This document shows, piece by piece, positions 6,997-15,042 of a stretch of 64,000 nt of DNA. Position 1 is the first letter of the stretch. Every line of letters begins with the position of its first letter. The notes beneath the pieces were generated by a model. That model was not told the origin of the DNA and ran no database searches. It saw nothing but the letters and a program-made list of their open reading frames with translations. Location: positions 2,046,001 through 2,110,000 of the forward strand of contig NZ_BAABIS010000001.1 of assembly GCF_039542905.1 (NCBI RefSeq), read 5' to 3'. The position numbers and the translations under genes are program-made. Origin of the DNA: Kitasatospora terrestris (GTDB lineage: Bacteria > Actinomycetota > Actinomycetes > Streptomycetales > Streptomycetaceae).

Positions 6997-7557
6997 ATGA
7001 CGGACACCACGGACAGAGCAGCGGAACTCGCGGCCCTCGCAGCCCGGTTCCCGATCCTGCACGCGCCCCAGCGCTGGGCCTGGGGCGGCATCGACGCCCA
7101 GTTCTCGGCCGAGCTGCCGCCGGACGGGCTGATCACCAACATCCACCTGGTGGGGTTCACCGACGGGCTGGTCGTGCTGTGCCGCGACGTCCGCGGCCAC
7201 TGGTTCCTGCCCGGCGGTACGCGGGAGGCCGCCGAGTCCGTGGAGTCCTGCCTGGAACGCGAGTTGCGCGAGGAGGCGGGCGCCCGGCTGGTCGGACCCG
7301 CGCGGTGGATCGGCGCGCACCGCGCGGTGACCGACCACCCGGTGCCGTACCGGCCGTGGCAGCCGCACCCCGAGAAGGCGTGGCTGTGGGGCTGGGCGGA
7401 GGTCGTGGTCGACTCCGCGCCGACCAATCCGGCGGACGGCGAGCAGGTCGTGGAGGTCCGCCCGATGGAGCCGGCGGAGGCCAAGCGGCTCCTGGTGCGG
7501 GGCCGCGAAGCGTGGTGGGGCGAGCTCGTCGACCTCGCGGTCGAGCAGTACCGGTAG
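6997..7557 (+). CDS. NUDIX hydrolase
   Basis: 186 residues containing a full NUDIX box, G-x5-E-x7-RELREEAGA, which binds the metal for hydrolysis of a nucleoside diphosphate linked to another group. The surrounding strands (LPGGTREAAESVESC, WLWGWAEVVV) fit the fold. The exact substrate cannot be read from the sequence. No Shine-Dalgarno is seen; a TACGAT box six bases before the ATG suggests a leaderless transcript. It diverges from the AAA+/vWA operon across a gap of about 100 bases, and the next gene, tex, converges on it. Confidence 0.85.
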   Translation: MTDTTDRAAELAALAARFPILHAPQRWAWGGIDAQFSAELPPDGLITNIHLVGFTDGLVVLCRDVRGHWFLPGGTREAAESVESCLERELREEAGARLVGPARWIGAHRAVTDHPVPYRPWQPHPEKAWLWGWAEVVVDSAPTNPADGEQVVEVRPMEPAEAKRLLVRGREAWWGELVDLAVEQYR

Positions 7558-7641
7558 GGGCGCGCGGACCCGCGCGTCCAGCCGTGCGCCCCGGGACGGG
7601 GTGGCCGGCCGCGCGGTCCTCCGCGCCCCTGGCGGTTCGTC

Positions 7642-9978
7642 CTACTTGGTCAGGCCGGCCCGGCGGAGTGCGTCCGCCATGGCGCTGTTGGCCGCCGGCG
7701 GCTGGTTGCCGCCACCGCCGCGGCGGTCCTGGCGCGGCGGCCGCCGGTCGCGGTCGCGCCGCTCGCCACCGCCGTTGCCCCCACCCCCGCCGCCGGACTT
7801 CACGTCGTCGTCGAGCCGCAGCGTCAGCCCGATCCGCTTGCGCGGCACGTCGACGGCGGTGACCCGGACCTTGACGATGTCGCCGGGCTTGACGACCTCG
7901 CGCGGGTCCTTGACGAAGGTCTTCGACAGCGCCGACACGTGGACCAGGCCGTCCTGGTGCACGCCGATGTCGACGAACGCGCCGAACGCCGCCACGTTGG
8001 TGACGACGCCCTCCAGCACCATGCCGACCTCCAGGTCGCCGATCTTGTCGACGCCCTCCTTGAAGGTCGCGGTCCGGAACGCGGGGCGCGGGTCGCGGCC
8101 GGGCTTGTCGAGCTCGCCGAGGATGTCGGTGACGGTGGGCACGCCGAAGGTGTCGTCGGCGAACTCGCCGGGCTTCAGCGACCGCAGGACGGCCCCGTTG
8201 CCGATCAGGGTCCGCAGGTCGCCGCCGGTCGCGGCGAGGATCCGGCGCACCACGGGGTACGCCTCGGGGTGCACGGCGGAGGCGTCCAGCGGGTCGTCGC
8301 CGTCCGCGATCCGCAGGAAGCCCGCGCACTGCTCGAACGCCTTCGGGCCGAGCCGGGCCACGTCCTTGAGCGCCTTGCGGGTGCGGAACGGCCCGTTGGC
8401 GTCGCGGTGGGCGACGATGTTGTCGGCGAGCGTGCCGGTGATGCCGGAGACCCGGGTGAGCAGCGGCGCCGACGCGGTGTTGACGTCCACGCCGACGGCG
8501 TTGACGCAGTCCTCGACCACGGCGTCCAGCGAGCGGGAGAGCTTCACCTCGCTGAGGTCGTGCTGGTACTGGCCGACGCCGATCGACTTGGGGTCGATCT
8601 TCACCAGCTCGGCCAGGGGGTCCTGCAGTCGGCGGGCGATGGAGACCGCGCCGCGGATCGACACGTCCAGGCCGGGCAGCTCCTGCGAGGCGAACGCGGA
8701 CGCCGAGTAGACGGACGCGCCGGCCTCGCTGACCATCGCCTTGGTGAGCCCCAGGTCGGGGTGACGGGTGATCAGGTCGCCGGCGAGCTTGTCCGTCTCG
8801 CGCGAGGCGGTGCCGTTGCCGATGGCGACCAGGTCGACGTCGTGCTTCTTCGCCAGCGCCGCCAGGGTGGCGATCGCGGCGTCCCACTTGTTGGCGGGCT
8901 GGTGGGGGTAGACGGTGTCGTGGGCGACGACCTTGCCGGTGGCGTCCACGATCGCGACCTTCACGCCGGTCCGGAAGCCCGGGTCGAGGCCCATGGTGGC
9001 GCGGGTGCCGGCGGGTGCGGCGAGCAGCAGGTCGCGCAGGTTGGCGGCGAAGACGCGGACGGCCTCGTCCTCGGCCTCGGCGCGCAGCCGGGTGCGCAGG
9101 TCGATGCCGAGCCGGACCAGGATCCGGGTGCGCCAGGCCCAACGGACGGTGTCGGTCAGCCACTTGTCGCCGGGGCGGCCGCGGTCGGCGATGCCGAAGC
9201 GGGCGGCGATGCGCTGCTCGTAGTCGTTCTCGCCGGGCAGGTCGGTGGCCTCGGAGCCGTCCAGCGGGGAGAGTTCGAGGTCGAGGACCTCTTCCTTCTC
9301 GCCGCGCAGCATGGCGAGGATGCGGTGCGAGGGGAGCTTGGTGTACGGCTCGGCGAAGTCGAAGTAGTCGGCGAACTTGGCGCCGTCCTGCTCCTTGCCG
9401 TCGCGCACCTTGGCGACCAGGCGGCCGCGGGTCCACATCCGCTCGCGCAGCGAGCCGACCAGGTCGGCGTCCTCGCCGAAGCGCTCGACCAGGATCGAGC
9501 GGGCGCCGTCCAGGGCGGCGGCGGTGTCGGCGACGGCCTCGTTCAGGTAGCCGGCGGCGACCGCGGCCGGGTCCTGGGCGGGGTCGGCGAGCAGGGTGTC
9601 GGCGAGCGGTTCGAGGCCGGCCTCGCGGGCGATCTGCGCCTTGGTGCGCCGCTTGGGCTTGAACGGGAGGTAGATGTCCTCCAGGCGGGCCTTGGAGTCC
9701 GCGGCGAGGACCTGGGCGCGCAGCGTGTCGTCCAGCTTGCCCTGGGCCCCGATCGACTCCAGGACGGCGGTCCGGCGCTCCTCCAGCTCGCGGAGGTAGC
9801 GCAGCCGCTCCTCCAGGGTGCGCAGTTGGGCGTCGTCGAGCGCGCCGGTGGCCTCCTTGCGGTAGCGGGCGATGAACGGCACGGTGGAGCCGCCGTCGAG
9901 CAGGTCGACGGCCGCCTTCACCTGCCCTTCGCGGACGCCCAGCTCATCGGCGATCTTGCGTTCGACTGGCATGGTCAC
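7642..9978 (-). CDS. tex: Tex-type transcription accessory protein
   Basis: About 778 residues with the full Tex layout: helical N-terminal region (KIADELGVREGQVKAAVDLL, FIARYRKEATG), a YqgF/RNase-H-like core (GLDPGFRTGVKVAIVDATG), helix-hairpin-helix section (GVDVNTASAPLL) and an S1 RNA-binding domain near 645-715 (EGVVTNVAAFGAFVDIG). A Gly/Arg/Asp-rich disordered tail follows S1 and ends in MADALRRAGLTK. Tex proteins bind RNA and act in transcription and stress tolerance. GTG at 9978 has GAAGG ten bases before it; ATG at 9972 is the alternative. Confidence 0.93.
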   Translation of the reverse strand: MTMPVERKIADELGVREGQVKAAVDLLDGGSTVPFIARYRKEATGALDDAQLRTLEERLRYLRELEERRTAVLESIGAQGKLDDTLRAQVLAADSKARLEDIYLPFKPKRRTKAQIAREAGLEPLADTLLADPAQDPAAVAAGYLNEAVADTAAALDGARSILVERFGEDADLVGSLRERMWTRGRLVAKVRDGKEQDGAKFADYFDFAEPYTKLPSHRILAMLRGEKEEVLDLELSPLDGSEATDLPGENDYEQRIAARFGIADRGRPGDKWLTDTVRWAWRTRILVRLGIDLRTRLRAEAEDEAVRVFAANLRDLLLAAPAGTRATMGLDPGFRTGVKVAIVDATGKVVAHDTVYPHQPANKWDAAIATLAALAKKHDVDLVAIGNGTASRETDKLAGDLITRHPDLGLTKAMVSEAGASVYSASAFASQELPGLDVSIRGAVSIARRLQDPLAELVKIDPKSIGVGQYQHDLSEVKLSRSLDAVVEDCVNAVGVDVNTASAPLLTRVSGITGTLADNIVAHRDANGPFRTRKALKDVARLGPKAFEQCAGFLRIADGDDPLDASAVHPEAYPVVRRILAATGGDLRTLIGNGAVLRSLKPGEFADDTFGVPTVTDILGELDKPGRDPRPAFRTATFKEGVDKIGDLEVGMVLEGVVTNVAAFGAFVDIGVHQDGLVHVSALSKTFVKDPREVVKPGDIVKVRVTAVDVPRKRIGLTLRLDDDVKSGGGGGGNGGGERRDRDRRPPRQDRRGGGGNQPPAANSAMADALRRAGLTK

Positions 9979-10111
9979 GAAGCCGGCACCTTCTCTGGTT
10001 CTCCTCGCGGGACTCCGCCATTCTGGCAGGTCCGGACCGACCGGTCGGGCCGGGCGGGATCCCGGGCGCGGCGGCACGTCGGGCGGCCGGACGCGCGGCG
10101 GACGGGTGTGT

Positions 10112-10909
10112 TCAGCCCTCGTACGGGAGCAGTTCGGGCCGCTTGGCGGGGCGGCCGTCGCCGGAGGAGCGACCGCGCAGCCGGCGGCCGATCCACGGGC
10201 CGAGGTGCAGGCGCAGCCAGCGCAGGTCGTCGCGCAGCTTCTCGCCCCGGCCGCGCGGTGCGGCGGCGGTGAGCGGGGCCCGCCAGTCCTCGGCGGCGGG
10301 CCGGCCGAGCGCCTCCAGGACGGCGGCGGCGACCCGGCGGTGCCCTTCCGGCGAGAGGTGCAGGCGGTCCTCGGCCCACATCCGGCGGTCGTCGAAGCAC
10401 GGCGCGGTGTACAGGTCGACCACCACGACGCGCCCGGGGTTGTCGCGGGCGATCGACTCGACGAACGCCTTCATCCGCAGGATCGCCGGCAGCAGCCGGG
10501 TGGAGCCGGGCAGCCGGCGGGTCGGGTCGGTGCTGGTGAACATCACCACGGTCCGGCCTTCGGCGATCAGGGCCGCCGCGGCCTTGCCGAGGCGCTCCTC
10601 GACGTCGTCGATGTCGCAGCCGGGCCGCAGCACGTCGTTCAGCCCGCCGGCGAGGGTGACCAGGTCGGTGCCCATCGCGGCGGCGGCGCCGACCTGTTCC
10701 TCGCAGATCTGGCCGATCAGCTTGCCGCGCACCGCGAGGTTCGCGTACCGGAACTCCCGGCCGGGCCGTTCGGCGGCAAGGGCGGCGGCGACCCGGTCGG
10801 CCCAGCCGCGGTACTGGCCGTCGGGCAGCAGGTCGTCGCACATGCCCTCGGTGAAGGAGTCACCGACGGCGACGTAACTGGACACGGGGGATGCGGGTGT
10901 GTTCTCCAT
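10112..10909 (-). CDS. SGNH/GDSL-type hydrolase
   Basis: 265 residues with the four SGNH blocks: VAVGDSFTEG near the N-terminus (catalytic Ser), a Gly in block II (NLAVRGKLIGQI), GGLNDV (Asn) and DRLHLSPEGH (Asp and His). This is an esterase/lipase-like fold acting on small acyl or acetyl esters. There is no signal peptide, so it is likely cytoplasmic, unlike the secreted SGNH protein at 35.4 kb. The C-terminal 60 residues are Arg/Lys-rich and probably extra to the fold. The start ATG has only a weak GGTGGG before it. Confidence 0.85.
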   Translation of the reverse strand: MENTPASPVSSYVAVGDSFTEGMCDDLLPDGQYRGWADRVAAALAAERPGREFRYANLAVRGKLIGQICEEQVGAAAAMGTDLVTLAGGLNDVLRPGCDIDDVEERLGKAAAALIAEGRTVVMFTSTDPTRRLPGSTRLLPAILRMKAFVESIARDNPGRVVVVDLYTAPCFDDRRMWAEDRLHLSPEGHRRVAAAVLEALGRPAAEDWRAPLTAAAPRGRGEKLRDDLRWLRLHLGPWIGRRLRGRSSGDGRPAKRPELLPYEG

Positions 10910-10943
10910 GGCCCACCGATGGTACGCGCACCCGCGATCCTGT

Positions 10944-10983
10944 CCGCGCGGGCCCTACCCCTCGGTAGGGCGGGCCCGCGCGG
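10944..10983 (-). terminator. Hairpin terminator after the GNAT gene
   Basis: Inverted repeat with an inner 7-bp stem CCCTACC/GGTAGGG and an outer 9-bp CCGCGCGGG/CCCGCGCGG stem, interrupted by a 4-base bulge. It lies downstream of the minus-strand GNAT gene and before the SGNH gene. There is no T-run, as is common in these genomes. Confidence 0.5.
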
Positions 10984-10997
10984 CCCGGGGCGGGTCT

Positions 10998-11055
10998 GTG
11001 CGCGTCGCCGGTCGGGTCGGTGCGCGGTCGCCGGTCGGGTCAGTGCGCGGTCGCC
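10998..11055. repeat. Short tandem repeat across the GNAT stop codon
   Basis: Two and a half copies of a 22-23 base unit built on GTCGCCGGTCGGGTC and GTGCGCG run from the non-coding side into the last codons of the GNAT gene (stop at 11040-11042). The unit number could vary between strains. Confidence 0.6.
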
Positions 11056-11978
11056 GAGAGGACCAGGCGGACGCCGAAGTTGCGGTAGCCGGCCCGGTCG
11101 AAGGCGGCGGCCATCGGGGCGTTGCCGAAGTCGGTGTCCGCCCCGATCCGCTGGGCGCCGCGGCCGGCGTGGGAGCGGGTGATCTCGCCGAGCAGGTCGT
11201 CGACCAGGCCGCGGCCGCGCTGCTCGGGGACGACGCCGAGGTAGCCGACCACCGGCCCGCCCTGGTTGGCGGAGGGGATGGCGAAGCCCGCGACCTCGCC
11301 CTGCGGGGTGTACGCGAGCCGCCACCAGGAGCGTTCGCCGGGCATCCGCAGGTAGTCGGCCAGGGTCTCCTCGGCCTGCGCCCGCGCGTCGGCCCGTTCG
11401 AGGCCGCGCCGGGTGTCGTCGTCGAGGCTGCCGACGGCGACCCGCCGGAACACCTCGACGAACGCGGCGTCGTCGGGCTCGGCCCGGAACTCGAGCAGGC
11501 CGCGGTCGGCGGGCACCGGGAGCTCCGGCGTCCACTCGTAGCGCAGCCGTTCCAGCTCGGCGCCGAGCCCGGCGCGCGCCGCGGCCTCCTGCCGCCAGCG
11601 CACCGCGGCGGCGACGGCCGGGTCCCGGCGCCAGCCCGGCGGCAGGAAGAGGTGGTACTCGGGCAGCGCCCCGGCCGGGAAGGCCCGGTGCGCGGCGCCC
11701 AGCAGCGCGGCGGCGACGGCGACCCGGTCGGCGACGGACCCGTCGACCCAGATGCAGTCGAGGGCGAGCGGACGGTCGCCCTCGGGGAAGGTCCACCAGA
11801 CGGCGCGGGCGAGCATCCGCCCGTCGGCGTCCTCGGCGATCCAGGTGTGCGCGGGACGGTAGCTGCCGGCGTCGAGGAAGCGGCGGTACCGCTCGGGGTC
11901 GGCCCAGCTGATCGGGTCGGTGACGGTGACGGAGAGGACGGCGTCGAGGTCGGACTCGACGGTGGGACGGAAGAACAC
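11040..11978 (-). CDS. GNAT-family N-acetyltransferase
   Basis: About 312 residues. The C-terminal third carries a clear GNAT acetyl-CoA binding section (YLGVVPEQRGRGLVDDLLGE) and the typical end (FDRAGYRNFGVRLVL); the N-terminal part looks like a degenerate second GNAT-like half (FFRPTVESDLDAVLSV). The acceptor substrate is unknown. A GTG at 11978 directly follows GGAGGCAGC, which fixes the start; the longer upstream frame is not supported. A short leader ORF with a strong ribosome-binding site lies 37 bases upstream, and the gene's own Shine-Dalgarno can be buried in a hairpin, suggesting translational control. Confidence 0.82.
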   Translation of the reverse strand: MFFRPTVESDLDAVLSVTVTDPISWADPERYRRFLDAGSYRPAHTWIAEDADGRMLARAVWWTFPEGDRPLALDCIWVDGSVADRVAVAAALLGAAHRAFPAGALPEYHLFLPPGWRRDPAVAAAVRWRQEAAARAGLGAELERLRYEWTPELPVPADRGLLEFRAEPDDAAFVEVFRRVAVGSLDDDTRRGLERADARAQAEETLADYLRMPGERSWWRLAYTPQGEVAGFAIPSANQGGPVVGYLGVVPEQRGRGLVDDLLGEITRSHAGRGAQRIGADTDFGNAPMAAAFDRAGYRNFGVRLVLSATAH

Positions 11979-11981
11979 GCT

Positions 11982-12006
11982 GCCTCCGGAGCAGTCGGGA
12001 GGCGCC
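11982..12006 (-). promoter_or_regulatory. Hairpin that can bury the GNAT Shine-Dalgarno
   Basis: In the mRNA, GCCTCC pairs with GGAGGC across a 10-base loop. The second arm is the Shine-Dalgarno of the GNAT gene, so the stem would block initiation. It begins about 10 bases after the leader-peptide stop codon, so a ribosome at that stop would cover the first arm and open the site. Confidence 0.5.
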
Positions 12007-12015
12007 TGGGCCGGC

Positions 12016-12060
12016 TCAGCGGCCGGTACGCGGAGGCGCCGGGGTGTGAACGGGATGCAT
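12016..12060 (-). CDS. Candidate 14-residue leader peptide upstream of the GNAT gene
   Basis: The ORF encodes MHPVHTPAPPRTGR and ends in TGA. It is preceded by AAGGAGG (12068-12074) seven bases before the ATG, a better ribosome-binding site than most genes here have. The same GGCGCCTCC sequence occurs within it (12032-12040) and after it (11998-12006); both copies can pair with GGAGGC Shine-Dalgarno sequences. The peptide is too short for a function of its own, and its position suggests a regulatory upstream ORF. The amino acids (two His, four Pro) do not point to a single amino-acid signal. Confidence 0.5.
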   Translation of the reverse strand: MHPVHTPAPPRTGR

Positions 12061-12159
12061 CGCGACGCCTCCTTCCTCCGCCCGTGGCGGCCTGCGGCGC
12101 TCCGTGCGCCGGACTGCCACTCAACCACACCGTCGCTGACGGTTCAACGGTTTTCCCGG

Positions 12160-12627
12160 TCAGGCGTCCGGCGCCGGGAAGCGCTCCTTCAGCGTGAACG
12201 CGTCGGCGGTGGGGCCCTTCGCCCGCAGCAGGTCGAGCCGGGCCTCGGCCTCGGCGACGGTCGGCCGGTGCCCGGCGGGCACCCACCACAGCGCGGTCAT
12301 CGCCTCGGCCGGCCGCTCGAACCACTCGCGGCGCCGCTTGAGCACCGGCCGGTGCTCCGGGCTGTAGACGTACGCCTCCAGCGTCCCGGGGTCGCGCCAG
12401 ACCGACATGTTGACGAGCAGCCAGTCGTCCCCGTAGATCCGCGAGCCGGTCGCGTTGCCGCCGTACTCGCCGTCGGCCAGCCGCCACACGAAGCCCTCGG
12501 CCCGGTCGGCGGCGGCGTTGAGCGGCTCCAACGCGGCGACGAAGTCGGCGAGTTGCGGGCTGTCCAGCGGGGCGAGCATCCGGGCGATGTTGATCTGGGC
12601 GAGCTGGTGCGCGGGTTCGGTGGTCAT
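12160..12627 (-). CDS. DUF3291-family protein
   Basis: 155 residues. The sequence QINIARMLAPLDSPQLADFVAALEPLNAAAD followed by GFVWRL and the SVWRDPGTLEAYVYSPEH block is typical of DUF3291, a small dimeric ferredoxin-like alpha/beta fold related to antibiotic-biosynthesis monooxygenases. The function is not known. There is no signal peptide or membrane segment. It lies between the leader/GNAT transcription unit and the HxlR gene, all on the minus strand, but gaps on both sides suggest separate transcription. Confidence 0.82.
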   Translation of the reverse strand: MTTEPAHQLAQINIARMLAPLDSPQLADFVAALEPLNAAADRAEGFVWRLADGEYGGNATGSRIYGDDWLLVNMSVWRDPGTLEAYVYSPEHRPVLKRRREWFERPAEAMTALWWVPAGHRPTVAEAEARLDLLRAKGPTADAFTLKERFPAPDA

Positions 12628-12689
12628 GCGGCGACGCTAACCACGGGCCGCGCCGCGCGAAAGCCCCGGTCCACGGGCCGGGACGGGGG

Positions 12690-13070
12690 TCAGTCGCCCG
12701 CCACCGGCTGCCCGGTGTACCAGTGGCCGCGCACCGCGTCGGTCGGCCGGGGCTCGCCGAGCTCGTCCGCGCCCCAGGCGGCGAGCGCCTCGACGACGCC
12801 GCGCAGGGCCAGGCCGCGTTCGGTCAGCCGGTAGAGGACGGCGTTGGCGGGCTTCTCCATCCGGTGCCGCTCGGCGAGGCCCTCGCTCTCCAGCTGCTTG
12901 AGCCGGGCGGCGAGGATGTCGGTGGACACGCCGGGCAGGTCGGCGTGCAGGTCGGTGTAGCGGCGCGGACCGCCGAGCAGCTCCCGGACGATGAGCAGGC
13001 TCCAGCGCTCGCCCACCGCGTCCAGGGCACGGGCGACGGCGCAGTACTGGTCGTAGCTTCGGCGTGGCAT
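12690..13070 (-). CDS. HxlR-family transcriptional regulator
   Basis: 126 residues with the HxlR winged-helix pattern: CAVARALDAVGERWSLLIVRELLGGPRRYTDL, then DILAARLKQLESEGL, and the C-terminal VLYRLTERGLAL wing. One N-terminal Cys (residue 9) is conserved in many HxlR proteins and may sense redox state. The ATG at 13070 matches the family start; the frame continues upstream into the promoter but is not conserved-looking. It diverges from the AlaA-like aminotransferase. A CCAAG-N6-CTTGG dyad between them is a possible operator. The mRNA may be leaderless (TTGGAA-16-TATGCT ending six bases before the ATG). Confidence 0.85.
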   Translation of the reverse strand: MPRRSYDQYCAVARALDAVGERWSLLIVRELLGGPRRYTDLHADLPGVSTDILAARLKQLESEGLAERHRMEKPANAVLYRLTERGLALRGVVEALAAWGADELGEPRPTDAVRGHWYTGQPVAGD

Positions 13071-13100
13071 GCGGTCAGCATAGCCAATAGGTTGGACTTT

Positions 13101-13116
13101 CCAAGCGACTACTTGG
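13101..13116. promoter_or_regulatory. Candidate HxlR operator between divergent genes
   Basis: Inverted repeat CCAAG-CGACTA-CTTGG inside an unusually AT-rich stretch between the HxlR and aminotransferase genes. It overlaps a possible plus-strand promoter (TTGGAC 13092-13097, TAGAAC 13117-13122) and lies just upstream of the HxlR start. Confidence 0.35.
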
Positions 13117-13171
13117 TAGAACAAAGCATTGCCGGCCGCGGTGGCCCGGCGACCGGTCCGGGAGGCCCCTG

Positions 13172-14383
13172 ATGGAGTTCCGCCAGTCCAGCAAGCTCAA
13201 GGACGTGTGCTACGAGATCCGCGGCCCGGTCGTGGACACCGCCAACGCCCTCGAGGAGGCCGGGCACAGCGTGCTCCGACTGAACACCGGCAACCCGGCG
13301 ACGTTCGGCTTCGAGGCGCCCGAGGAGATCGTCCAGGACATCATCCGCAACCTCCCCAACGCGCACGGCTACAGCGACTCGCGCGGCATCCTGCCCGCCC
13401 GGCGCGCGGTGGTGCAGTACTACCAGCAGCGCGGGGTCGCCGGGGTCACCGTGGACGACGTCTACATGGGCAACGGCGCCTCCGAGCTCATCCAGATGGC
13501 GGTGCAGGCCCTGGTCGACGACGGGGACGAGGTGCTCGTCCCGGCGCCGGACTTCCCGCTCTGGACGGCCGTGGTCCGGCTGGCCGGCGGCAAGGCGGTC
13601 CACTACCTGTGCGACGAGGAGGCGGACTGGTACCCCGACCTGGAGGACATCGCCGCAAAGATCAGCCACCGCACCAAGGCGATCGTCGTCATCAACCCGA
13701 ACAACCCGACCGGCGCGGTCTACCCGAAGGAGCTCCTGGAGGGCATCCTCGAACTCGCCCGCCGGCACGGCCTGATGGTGCTCGCCGACGAGATCTACGA
13801 CAAGATCCTCTACGACGGCGCCGAGCACCACTGCCTGGCGGCGCTCTCCGACGACGTCCTCACCCTCACCTTCAACGGCCTGTCCAAGTCCTACCGGGTG
13901 TGCGGCTACCGCAGCGGCTGGCTGGCCGTGTCCGGCCCGAAGGAGCTCGCCAAGGACTACTTGGAGGGCTTGACCATGCTGGCCGGCATGCGGCTGTGCC
14001 CCAACGTGCCCGCCCAGTACGCCGTCCAGGCGGCGCTCGGCGGCCACCAGTCGATCAACGACCTGGTGCTGCCGACCGGGCGGCTCGCCGAGCAGCGGGA
14101 CGTCGCCTGGCGGGCGCTCAACGACATCCCGGGCGTCAGCTGCGTCAAGCCCAAGGGCGCGCTGTACGCCTTCGCCAGGCTCGACCCGGCGGTGCACAAG
14201 ATCGTCGACGACGAGCGCTTCGTGCTGGACCTGCTGCTCCGCGAGAAGATCCACATCGTCCAGGGCACCGGCTTCAACTGGCCCCGCCCGGACCACTTCC
14301 GCTTCGTCACGCTGCCCCGCGCGGACGACCTGGAGACCGCGATCAGCCGGATCGGCCGCTTCCTCACCACCTACCGCCAGTAG
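13172..14383 (+). CDS. Class I/II aminotransferase (AlaA-like)
   Basis: 403 residues of fold-type I PLP aminotransferase. Visible marks: LRLNTGNPATFGF, GYSDSRGILPARRAVVQYY, NPNNPTGAVYP, LADEIYDKILYDG and the PLP lysine in NGLSKSYRVCGYRSGW, followed by a phosphate-binding Arg. The N-terminal block and the SKSYRVCGYRSGW block are like the glutamate-pyruvate (alanine) aminotransferase AlaA, so alanine synthesis is the most likely role; other amino-acid substrates remain possible. The start has GGGAGG seven bases upstream. It stands alone and diverges from the HxlR regulator. Confidence 0.88.
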   Translation: MEFRQSSKLKDVCYEIRGPVVDTANALEEAGHSVLRLNTGNPATFGFEAPEEIVQDIIRNLPNAHGYSDSRGILPARRAVVQYYQQRGVAGVTVDDVYMGNGASELIQMAVQALVDDGDEVLVPAPDFPLWTAVVRLAGGKAVHYLCDEEADWYPDLEDIAAKISHRTKAIVVINPNNPTGAVYPKELLEGILELARRHGLMVLADEIYDKILYDGAEHHCLAALSDDVLTLTFNGLSKSYRVCGYRSGWLAVSGPKELAKDYLEGLTMLAGMRLCPNVPAQYAVQAALGGHQSINDLVLPTGRLAEQRDVAWRALNDIPGVSCVKPKGALYAFARLDPAVHKIVDDERFVLDLLLREKIHIVQGTGFNWPRPDHFRFVTLPRADDLETAISRIGRFLTTYRQ

Positions 14384-14483
14384 CGGTCCGGTCACCGGCG
14401 GGCAACGACTGGATCACTCCGCCGGTGCGCCGCGGCGGCACTCGCCAGGATGTCCGGCATCCCGTCCCCGGACGAAAGCCGCC

Positions 14484-14993
14484 ATGACCCGCCACCACAC
14501 CGACCGCGCCGTGCCACGAGCCGTCAGGGCCGCCCTCCTCGGGGCAGCCCTGGCCGCGGCACTGTTCACCACCGCCTGCGAGCCGGAGGCCGCCGCACCG
14601 CCGCCGGCCCGGCCGTCCACCACCGCCGCGAGCGCGCCGGCGACCCCGTCCCCGGTGGTGCCGGCGACGCCGTCGCCCACTCCGACCGCGTCGCCGACCC
14701 CCACCCCGACGCCGACGCCCACCCCGACGCCCACCGCGACGGCGGTGCCCGCGCAGGCCGCGCCGACCCGGACGGCCGCCGCGACCAGGACTCCCACCCC
14801 GACGCGCACCACCCAGGCCCCCCAGCCGACCCAGCCGCAGGCCGGCGGCTGCCACCCCCTCTCCAACGCCGGCAACTGCTACAAGGCCGGCCAGTACTGC
14901 CGCACCTCCGACCACGGCGTGTACGGGACGGACGCGAGCGGCCGGGCCATCAAGTGCGTGGACAACAACGGCTGGCGCTGGGAGCCGGCCTGA
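14484..14993 (+). CDS. Lipoprotein with Thr-Pro linker and small Cys-rich C-terminal domain
   Basis: 169 residues. A signal peptide (RAALLGAALAAALFTTAC) ends in a lipobox-like sequence with Cys as the probable lipidation site. Then come about 75 residues dominated by TP and PT repeats, a wall-spanning linker. The last 50 residues (GGCHPLSNAGNCYKAGQYC... through NGWRWEP) have four Cys that could form two disulfides. I cannot name this domain; it resembles small C-terminal modules of other actinobacterial secreted proteins. The Shine-Dalgarno is weak. It ends at a strong hairpin shared with the convergent GH55 gene. Confidence 0.75.
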   Translation: MTRHHTDRAVPRAVRAALLGAALAAALFTTACEPEAAAPPPARPSTTAASAPATPSPVVPATPSPTPTASPTPTPTPTPTPTPTATAVPAQAAPTRTAAATRTPTPTRTTQAPQPTQPQAGGCHPLSNAGNCYKAGQYCRTSDHGVYGTDASGRAIKCVDNNGWRWEPA

Positions 14994-14997
14994 GACG

Positions 14998-15037
14998 CGG
15001 CGGCCGGGCCGGGCCTGGAGTCCCGGCCCGGCCGCCG
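14998..15037. terminator. Bidirectional hairpin between convergent genes
   Basis: Perfect 16-bp inverted repeat (14998-15013 and 15022-15037) with an 8-base loop, between the stops of the lipoprotein gene (+) and the GH55 gene (-). Confidence 0.75.
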
Positions 15038-15042
15038 GTCGG

